Assembly: GCF_029168945.1 (NCBI RefSeq)
Contig: NC_083603.1
Location: 1,550,001 to 1,614,000, forward strand
Reading direction: 5' to 3'
DNA length: 64,000 nucleotides
DNA from: Cannabis sativa
Lineage: Eukaryota > Streptophyta > Magnoliopsida > Rosales > Cannabaceae
Positions 56,934 through 64,000 of the stretch are shown in pieces. The translations under genes were made by a program, and so were the position numbers. The notes under the pieces are model-generated. The model did no database searches and was not told the origin of the DNA. It was given only the letters and a program-made list of their open reading frames with translations. Every line of letters starts with the position of its first letter. Position 1 is the stretch's first letter.

Positions 56934-57115
56934 TCTGAGTATAGGCGGACTAGGTTTGTGCCTAGGGCCCACCTAGTTTAGGGGCCCAAAAAAAATTTAT
57001 CTCCTTTTAAAATTTTACATTCCTTTTATTAATTTTAAAAAATACCATTTTTTTTTCTAATTGAGGGCCCAAAAATATTTTTTTCTCCTATGGCCTACTA
57101 AATTTCAGAGCCTAG
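56934..57115. mobile_element. hAT-like MITE, CAGGGCCGGC family, short copy
   Basis: Left end CAGGGCCGGCTCTGAGTATA matches the element at 48874. GGGCCC boxes lie at 56966, 56982 and 57065. The right end (TTTCAGAGCCTAGA) is mutated and no clear target duplication remains. The tRNA-like insert of the 48.9-kb copy is absent. Confidence 0.7.
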
Positions 57116-57374
57116 AGGGACGTGTGTGAGAGGATGTGGGTGTTCAATACATGCTCTTGCGTGAGTGTGTTAAGAAAAAAGTGCCTCAACTAGTATTGTA
57201 TTCCAGTAAATGAATTGAAAATTACATAAAAATAATAGTAGGACATTTTAGCATTAATTAATGAGTATAAATTCTGTAAGAGCTTATTAATGGAAGTAAA
57301 GTAAAGTTTGGAAGAGAATGAAGAAGAGAGGAGATGAGAAATGCAGAGCATATTAGTAGAGCTTTAGAAATAAA

Positions 57375-57753
57375 GAGGATTGCTACCGTCAACCTCCTGT
57401 TACAACTTCTTAGTCAATCTCGATGCCCGAAAATATATGTCGGAATATTTCTTTTCAGATTTTTTTCGAGAGTGTTCGTTATGCTTACAACATCATCCTT
57501 GTAAATTTTTGAAAAATTTCGAATAGTTTACAGTGCTGAAAATACGTTTAAAGTTTTTTGAACTCGTGTGGTAAACTGAAATATCAAGAACTCTATTTTC
57601 GGTACTGTAAACTATTCGGAATTTTTCAAAAATTTATAGGGATGATACTGTAACTATAACGAATACCGTTATGAAAAAATATTTGAAAAAAAATATTTCG
57701 GCATGTAATTTCAGAAGTGAAGGTTGACTAAGAGGTTGTAATTAGTACTCCTC
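57375..57753. mobile_element. Mutator-like MITE with 9-bp TSD, inserted in the Copia 3' LTR
   Basis: Long inverted arms; ends GAGGATTGCTACC and GTACTCCTC. Both flanks are AGAAATAAA (57366-57374 and 57754-57762), a 9-bp duplication as made by Mutator-like transposases. The 5' LTR of the same Copia element has the empty site (GGAAATGAATTGTC, about 62116). 379 bp, non-coding. Confidence 0.85.
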
Positions 57754-59130
57754 AGAAATAAATTGTCAAAGAAAAGCTTAAACTATTCAGTTAGCTTGAG
57801 ACCTTATTTATAAGCACAATGTTCAATACAATTCATTTACAAAATTAACTAACATAACAGATGACAAAAATATTTTTCTAACTAAACAATATAACTAACT
57901 ACCGAACCAATATTTCATTAGTTTACATCCTCTCTCAAACAAAATGGCAAAGAAGCCATTTAGAGTTTGCTCTTCAGATAATGGAAATGATCTGTAGTTA
58001 ATTGTTTTGTTAGAGTATCAACAACTTGGTCTAAGGATGGGACAAATCGAACCGAAAGCTGTTGTGCAAGAATTTGGTCTCGAGCAAAATGAAGATTAAT
58101 TTTGATGTGCTTGCACCGTGCATGAAATAAAGATTAGCAGCAAGTGCAGTGACACTTTGATTGTCAACCCAAAGCATTGGAGTGTGAGAGATAGGGACTT
58201 GTAATTCATGCTTTCGTTCCACTCCTTTCCAACTCATTTCTGGTTCAACAATTTCAACACCGCGCCCCTTCTCCAGGGCGGCAGATGGGTCTAGAGAACC
58301 TATTAGCAAGTGCCCTAAATTCACTCTCAATACTATATCGAGCAACAACTTATTACTTCTTTGCTGGCCAAGATACTAAGTTTTGTCCTAAAAACATAAG
58401 GTATCCTCTTGTTGATCTTCTATTATCGATACAGCTGGCTCAGTCTGCATCACTCTATCCCTGAAGACTTAAATCAGTAGTTGGTTTAAGCCATAAGTAT
58501 TCTATTAATGTGCCTTTGAGATATCTGAGTAACATCTTGCATGCTTCCCAATATTTGACAATTGGAGCACGCAGAAACTAAGTGAGCTTGTTAGTGATGA
58601 AAGCAACATCAGGTCTTGTGAGGCTTAGATACTGAAGTACCCCTAGTGTGTTATCTTCAAAAGGATCACCATCAAGTAAGCTCAGTTTAGAGATAGAACT
58701 TGTTGGGTTTGAACAACTCTTTGCACCTTCCATATGCAATCTTAGAAGTAAGTCAATTATGTACTTGATTTGACTCAAGTACATCCCATTTGCGTCTTTG
58801 TATGTCTCCACTCCTAGGAAATAATGAACTGGTCTCAAATCTTGTAATATACTCATTATGAAATCCTGATTGACCAAGGATAAATTTGGACTTATTATTA
58901 GAATATCATCTACATACACAAGTAGATAAGTAGATAGATCAAGTTGTACCTGCTGTAATCATCCAAAAAGTGACAAGGATACTTGTAGCCTTGTTTTGAT
59001 TGAACATGGGAAGGTTCCCATAAATCAGTGTGAATAAGGACCAAAGGTTGAGTGGCACATGTATTGGATGTTGGAAAGGGAAGCGAGTGACTCTTTCCTT
59101 GTTGACATGAAGTACAAAATTGGAGGTCTT

Positions 59131-61115
59131 TGTTAGGACTTAATTAGTATTATTTTTAAGTAGATTTTTAAAGTTTTTTAGTATGTTTTAGTTGTATTTT
59201 GTGCAATTTTACACTTGTGGTTGTTAATATTTTTTAGGTTTAGTAGTGAAAAAGAAGAGAACAAATTTGAGGAAAATTGTTAAAGAAATGATGAATTAAA
59301 TAAAGTCTTGTCACTAAAGCATAATGAGATGAATTCAAAAAAAAAAAAAAACTTCAATAGATTCGGTGCGATTGAAGCTTTTAATGTTAAAGAATTGGAA
59401 AATGTAAAGTAGCACCTCGACATGGAAATCTAATGTCAGGGTGCTAAAAGGTAAAAATTTGGCACAATTGTCGTGATTTGGAAGTCTATAGGCAGGCCTC
59501 AACATTGGGATTCAATGTTGAGGCAGAAGGCCCTCAAAAATTGGAGCTTGCGACATGCCCTTGCAGTGTCGTGGCTCGCCTCTTGTGTTTGGAAAACCCT
59601 AGCCGTGTTAAAAATAAGGGTGTACGTTGGTCGGTTTATGCTATATTTTATTCAACTCAATGTAAAGATCGGGTTACAAAAATCTAAGTGCAACCTAAAA
59701 AAATAAAAATAGTAACCCGCCCAATGAAATTAGTCGATTTGGTCGGATTAACCTGTCCAGACCAACCACTAATATTTTTATTTTTTTTTATTTTTACAAC
59801 AATTGTTATATTTTAGTTAATTGTAATAATGAGACAAATATATATAGATTGAATTTAAAGTTCAAATCAGCCACCACAAAAAATATATTAGTTCAACTTT
59901 ATATTTTTTAAATAGTCATATAAATTATATGATATGTAAATATGTATCATAAAAATATATAAATATATATAAAAAAAAAACCCTCTTTAAGTGGGTTGAT
60001 CAGGTTAGTTCGGGTGGATTGGGCAGGTTGGTATTATTTTCAACCCGCCCAATCCCGCCTATTATAAAGATTAGGCGGGTTATATTTTGGTTGGGTTTTT
60101 CGGTTTGTATTTTTCGTGGGGTATCTCGGTTTGGTTTGGGCGGGTTATTTGAATTGGGCAGTTTATAAAAATTTATGTACATCCCTAGTTAAAAAGACAC
60201 GGGTCACAACATGCTTTCGTAGTGTCGCGGCCCGCTTGCATAATCTGGCAAAAATTAGGGTTTTAACCCTAATGAAAAACTATATAAAGACCCTTTAACA
60301 CTTTTCAAAGCAACAATCTTTAGGGACAAAAATTGGAAGCAGAAAGCGGCTTTAAAGAATTTTATCAATATTTTTCGATGAGTTATCTTCTTTAACTCTT
60401 CTCTTATATTCTTAATTAATTGTTGTCAGTTATTTACAATGAACATGAGTAACTAGGTTTTTAATTATTGTTATTAATGGAGATTGTTTGACACTTTATT
60501 TTTGGCTTAATGTGATTTAATTCTTCTCCAATTTTATTGTGTATCTATTTCATTCGTACTAATTTTTTTTAATTATCCAGCCATCAATTATCTGTTTATG
60601 ATATCAATACAAAATTTGAGAAGTGAGTATTGATTTTGCTATAGTGAAATAAGCAAAGATTTCGATATAGGACGAGAGTACCTATATAGTTTGTGTAGCA
60701 ATTAGGATTTTCATGTTTAATGCCTCCTATGTATTTAAATTTATCACAAGAGTAAAAAATTTACATATAGGTTGATATTTATATGTCTTAGCTCGAATAT
60801 AAGTTTTTTTAATAAATCTGCTGTCATATGGAAATTGGAAATTGAAAATTGGGAGTTAAGTTATGTTAAACCAGATAAAGTAGATTCAATTGAAATTAAT
60901 CACCCTAAGCTTTACTAATTTTTAATTCCACTTTAATATATTTGTTTTCTTCGTCAATAGAATTTAAAAATCTTTTCTTATTATTGTCGCCAAAAAGAAT
61001 TCAAGAATTTAATTGTTTAGTAATTAACTACAATCTTTGTGGGATCAACTTCACTCTTGTGAGTCTATTACTTACTTTGATCACGTATACTTGCGTGCTA
61101 AAAAAATTTACAACA
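59131..61115 (+). mobile_element. Solo Gypsy-type LTR nested in the Copia element
   Basis: Starts TGTTAGGACTT and ends TTTACAACA. Flanks GTCTT (59126-59130) and ATCTT (61116-61120) are a 5-bp duplication with one change. Removing the LTR and one flank restores the Copia reading frame across the break (VKDLQFCTSCQQGK). Its 3' part (GTGGGATCAACTTCACTC, CACGTATACTTGCGTG) matches the LTR at 730-2097. About 1.4 kb without the MITE inside it. Confidence 0.9.
59615..60187. mobile_element. hAT-like element with 8-bp TSD, nested in the Gypsy LTR
   Basis: Ends TAAGGGTGTACGTTGG and TATGTACATCCCTA. Both flanks are GTTAAAAA (59607-59614 and 60188-60195). The interior has GGGCGGGTT-type motifs on both strands, like the relative at 43046-43764. 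No transposase. Confidence 0.9.
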
Positions 61116-62322
61116 ATCTTTAACAGATCCAATGTGAGATAATTGAGGTAAGAGTTTGCTAAGAGTGTTAAAGGCAAGGTGGCAAAGTTTGCAGTGCCAA
61201 GAGAGTTCACATCGTTACTCATACTAGAATTGTATAGTTCAGCTGCACAAATGGAATAATAAAAAAGAGTTGATGTTTTATTGATATTGGCTTGAAGTTT
61301 TAGACTTGATTTTTGATCATAAAACGGAGCGTGTTGAGCATCAAAAACTTAGAATCTTTCACACCATTATATCTTAAAACTCAAAATTCCACGATGAATT
61401 CATCATATTCATATACTTTAGTATGTTTCTTCTCATTTTCAATTCATATTATGAATTTTACTATTTAAACCTGAAATAAGTAGGATACAAGCATAATTCT
61501 GCACAAGATGAATATAATCAACTGAAACACACCTTTAAAACACTTCATAAAATGTACCTAAAACTAGCCTATCAGTACAAGGGAAAGACACAAGACTACA
61601 CTCTAAAGTGGTGGAGGAGGAACCATCTCCCAACTGGTACAATCCATCTTTAACTTTCCCTTTGAGTAGGATCTGTCCAGTTCCTTTGTCCTTGACAAAG
61701 CAGCAGTGTTGATGAAATTCAAGAAAAAATATTGTTATATTCAGTTAGTTTGGAAACACTAACTAATTCTTTTGTATGGATGGAATTTGAAGGACAAAAT
61801 TTAATTGCAAAGAACAGATGTTTTGACAAGGTAAATGTGCAGGTACCAACATGAGAGATACAAATTTTCTTACCATCTGCAATGGCTAAGGTTTCTAGAC
61901 CAGCATAGGCAATTGCAGTGTCAAGTGTTTCCAGGTTATTGGTGATATGGTTTGTGGCCCTTGTGTCAGCAAACCAAAGCATGTCATCACCAGAATCAGG
62001 CAAGACAGTGGTCAGTGGCGATTGATACCATGTAAGAGCTTATCAATGGCGGTAAAGTTTGGAAGAGAAAGAAGAAGAGAAAAGAAGAGAAATGCATAGC
62101 ATATTAGCAAAGCTTTGGAAATGAATTGTCAAAGAAAAGCTTATCCTATTCGGTTAGCTTGAGACCTTATTTATAAGCACAATGTTCAATACAATTCAGT
62201 TACAAAGTTAACTAACATAACAGAATACAAAAACAGTTTTCTAACTAAACAATATAACTAACTACCTAACCAATATTTCATTGGTTTACAAATACTAATA
62301 ATGAGGTGACATGGGTTCTTCC

Positions 62323-64000
62323 TCAAATGACTGTGACCATCTTTGTTCCAGCATGGTGTTCTTGCTCGACAAATTGGGTTCCCAAACCCAAATGGTTCAT
62401 TAGCAGCCATGTGAATGTCAAGAGCTCTCCTCCTTTACTAAGCTGTTTAGCATGAACGAATGGCGTGCAATTAATGGCAGCATATGACAACATTTCCACC
62501 CAAACTTGACTCATAATCTTCCACTGTGATTCCTCATTTTGTAATTGTTGCGCAAGAATACAAGCATCAAAGAACACAGATTTGCTTCTCTCGCCTTTCA
62601 TAGCTGTCGATTTAATCTTCGGTTTCACAGATAGAATCTTCTCACACACCTTACCATGACGCGAAAGCTTATGCTTTTCGAAAAATCTATTGGCATCTGC
62701 ACAAGTATCTCCAAACACTATGTTCCAGTTGCCCATAATTGGTGCCAACATCACTGATTTGTTTACTAGAAGATAGAACATGTAATTCGAAATGAGCTTG
62801 CAAATATTTCTATGATCACTTACACTTGATTGGTGATCATCTTGGTGGCCTTGACAAACGCATGTGCGACAACAACGTTCAGCAAAGAGTTTCCAACATG
62901 ACTTATCTCCTTCTGAAGTACTTGAATTGGCCTGATCATTGTAGCAAAGCTCAGTAGCTAAGTGCCAAAGAAGAAGGCTCTCAGCATATTGGAACTCACC
63001 TATGCTCCATTTCAGTTTGATATAGCTTGAAGGATTCTGTAACAGAGCAGCCTCTCCTCTTTGTGAACATGCCTCCATTGCTTCTCTCAAATTAATTGCC
63101 TTCTTGGATTTATCTTTCAGCTCTTCAAAAATTAATTTCTTAAGATGATTATCCACTGGTTTCCAGTAAGAAAAGTTGTACAGAATCCTTTTCATGACCT
63201 CAAACTCCCCATACTTGTTTAGATAAACAAACATGTCTTTGAATTCCATCTTAGGTGCCAAACAATGACTAATTATGTCCTTTTGATTAACTGATTTGGA
63301 CCATCTTTTTCTCTGCATTATAGCTTTTGGAATAAATAATCTACTGATGAAATTACCCATAGGTCCCATGAGGACAAAATCTGAGAAAAAAAGCTTAAGA
63401 GCAGAAAGAGTGTCAAGGACAATGGCTCCAATGAATAGTACATAAGTAACATCAGTATCTAACTTATTAAAGCCATGCTTTCCTATGAAACGAAAAACCA
63501 AGAAGCCTAAAACCGTGAAGCAAATAGTAATGAAGCGAAGGGAGTAACCGATTATTCCATGTATAACAACTGCCTTGGTGTGTAGAACTTGGTACATGAA
63601 GCTGAGCTCGTACTCAACCAGTCTAAATGCGCGAGCAGCGTTTTCATGGAGAAAATAACTTCGACTCGATTCTCTGTCTTTGGAGCTGAGAAGGAAGCCA
63701 ACAATAAGCCCCTTGAAAGTTTCATAGTGGGCATATGCTACTTTGAGTAGTTTCAACTCTTGTAAATTTTGTGAAGATTGTTGGTTATTGTCTGAAATGT
63801 GTTGAGTATGGCCATAATTGCTTACACCACCAGACATGGTTGATGCCATCATCTCTGTTATGGTACTTTTGACATGGACAGTTCTCATTGTTGAGTAGAC
63901 TTGTTGAGCTTCTTGGTAATCAGGACCAGGATTTGGATCAGGCAAATTGGTCTCTCCAAATTTTTTCAGGCTTGCCAAGCGCAAAGCCCAAGTTCTCTCC
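62323..64000 (-). CDS. DUF4220/DUF594 membrane protein, copy 3 (5' end beyond window)
   Basis: The open frame runs from the stop at 62323-62325 to the window edge at 64000 without interruption (at least 558 codons). The codons just inside the edge read ERTWALRLASLKKFG, matching ERTLALRLASLDRFG of copy 1, so the N-terminal ~160 residues lie outside. Shared features with copy 1: PNPGPDYQEA, DRESSRSYFLHE, VEYELSFMYQVLHTKAVVIH, two membrane segments, the RCCRTCVCQGHQDDHQ insert, and VWVEMLSYAAINC with SKGGELLTFTW at the end. It is much closer to copy 1 than to copy 2. A Copia element was inserted about 32 bp past its stop codon and may supply its 3' UTR and poly-A site. Function unknown. Confidence 0.9.
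   Translation of the reverse strand, partial: ERTWALRLASLKKFGETNLPDPNPGPDYQEAQQVYSTMRTVHVKSTITEMMASTMSGGVSNYGHTQHISDNNQQSSQNLQELKLLKVAYAHYETFKGLIVGFLLSSKDRESSRSYFLHENAARAFRLVEYELSFMYQVLHTKAVVIHGIIGYSLRFITICFTVLGFLVFRFIGKHGFNKLDTDVTYVLFIGAIVLDTLSALKLFFSDFVLMGPMGNFISRLFIPKAIMQRKRWSKSVNQKDIISHCLAPKMEFKDMFVYLNKYGEFEVMKRILYNFSYWKPVDNHLKKLIFEELKDKSKKAINLREAMEACSQRGEAALLQNPSSYIKLKWSIGEFQYAESLLLWHLATELCYNDQANSSTSEGDKSCWKLFAERCCRTCVCQGHQDDHQSSVSDHRNICKLISNYMFYLLVNKSVMLAPIMGNWNIVFGDTCADANRFFEKHKLSRHGKVCEKILSVKPKIKSTAMKGERSKSVFFDACILAQQLQNEESQWKIMSQVWVEMLSYAAINCTPFVHAKQLSKGGELLTFTWLLMNHLGLGTQFVEQEHHAGTKMVTVI

Larger units (their letters stand above)
57960..62003 (-). pseudogene. Copia pol remnants (protease, GAG-pre-integrase, integrase start, RT end, RNase H)
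   Basis: In transcription order: protease at 61719-62003 with WFADTRATNHITNN, where the catalytic DTGA is changed to DTRA. Pre-integrase at about 61530-61720 and 61136-61210 (HCKLCHLAFNTLSKLLPQL). A Gypsy LTR interrupts at 59131-61115. Integrase start at 58935-59130 (QFCTSCQQGKSHSLPF, IHTDLWEPS, FLDDYSR). A deletion then joins directly to the RT palm (VYVDDILIISP, 58919) through SLTRPDVAFITNKL (58578). RNase H near 58031-58350 (LWVDNQSVTALAAN) ends in a frame shift. Most of integrase, half of RT and gag are gone, so the element is dead and could not supply proteins. Confidence 0.9.
57275..62290 (-). mobile_element. Copia retrotransposon, deleted and nested, minus orientation
   Basis: 3' LTR 57275-57927 (265 bp without its MITE) and 5' LTR 62031-62290 (260 bp) share TGTAAACC-AATGAAATATTGG starts and GAGCTCTTACA-like ends (minus strand). 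PBS TGGTATCAATCG abuts the 5' LTR (62019-62030) and a purine tract (TTTGAGAGAGGA) abuts the 3' LTR. Flanks AATTC (57270-57274) and AATAC (62291-62295) are a 5-bp duplication with one change. The 5' LTR edge lies only about 32 bp from the stop codon of DUF594 copy 3. The gag region is missing: protease coding starts within about 20 bp of the PBS. Confidence 0.88.

Overview
The window is nuclear DNA of a flowering plant, almost certainly a eudicot. It has GT-AG introns, AT-rich intergenic DNA, CC-NB-ARC-LRR (NLR) resistance-type genes without a TIR domain, DUF4220/DUF594 genes, plant-type single-copy genes (STELLO, NAGLU, DPH3) and dense plant transposon debris. I cannot fix the species. Nothing bacterial or organellar was seen.

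Left third (1-21 kb) is a conserved gene block. It holds a STELLO Golgi protein gene (3793-6424, +, 3 exons), a lysosomal/vacuolar-type alpha-N-acetylglucosaminidase (7404-13287, -, 19 exons reconstructed with every junction in phase), DPH3 (15418-15672, +) and a small mitochondrial membrane protein (18371-19862, +, 2 exons). Between them lie a Gypsy-type LTR with a tRNA-Asp primer site, TRIM elements (one inside an NAGLU intron), hAT-like and foldback MITEs, a tRNA-like SINE and a 5'-truncated LINE with a 14-bp target duplication.

The rest (21-64 kb) is a complex disease-resistance-type cluster. It interleaves three NLR genes (21292-25275 -, 35509-39543 +, 49932-53153 -), one NLR relic (30838-31980 -) and three DUF4220/DUF594 genes (27831-29987 -, 32844-34865 +, 62323 to beyond the window -). 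NLRs and DUF594 genes alternate, and twice a DUF594 gene lies upstream of an NLR on the same strand, suggesting block duplication. Shared flanking sequence (about 30.3 and 49.7 kb) supports this.

Two NLRs are unusual. The first encodes two complete NB-ARC nucleotide-binding modules in tandem in one uninterrupted frame. The second is split, inside its NB-ARC, by an intron that coincides to the base with a solo LTR: the target-site duplication supplies the GT donor and completes the AG acceptor, so splicing restores the pre-insertion frame. I regard this as the best candidate for something new here.

The cluster is laced with transposons whose insertions can be read exactly. Two hAT-like elements each have an empty site in the other's paralogous segment (42.7-43.8 and 48.7-49.3 kb). 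A Copia element (57275-62290) contains a solo Gypsy LTR, which contains a hAT-like MITE; a Mutator-like MITE sits in its 3' LTR. A 3.6-kb non-coding LTR element (44466-48110) has one LTR converted to a hairpin. Other debris includes a MULE transposase relic and two Helitron-like ends. Coordinates are exact where splice sites, TSDs or element ends could be read, and approximate where stated.
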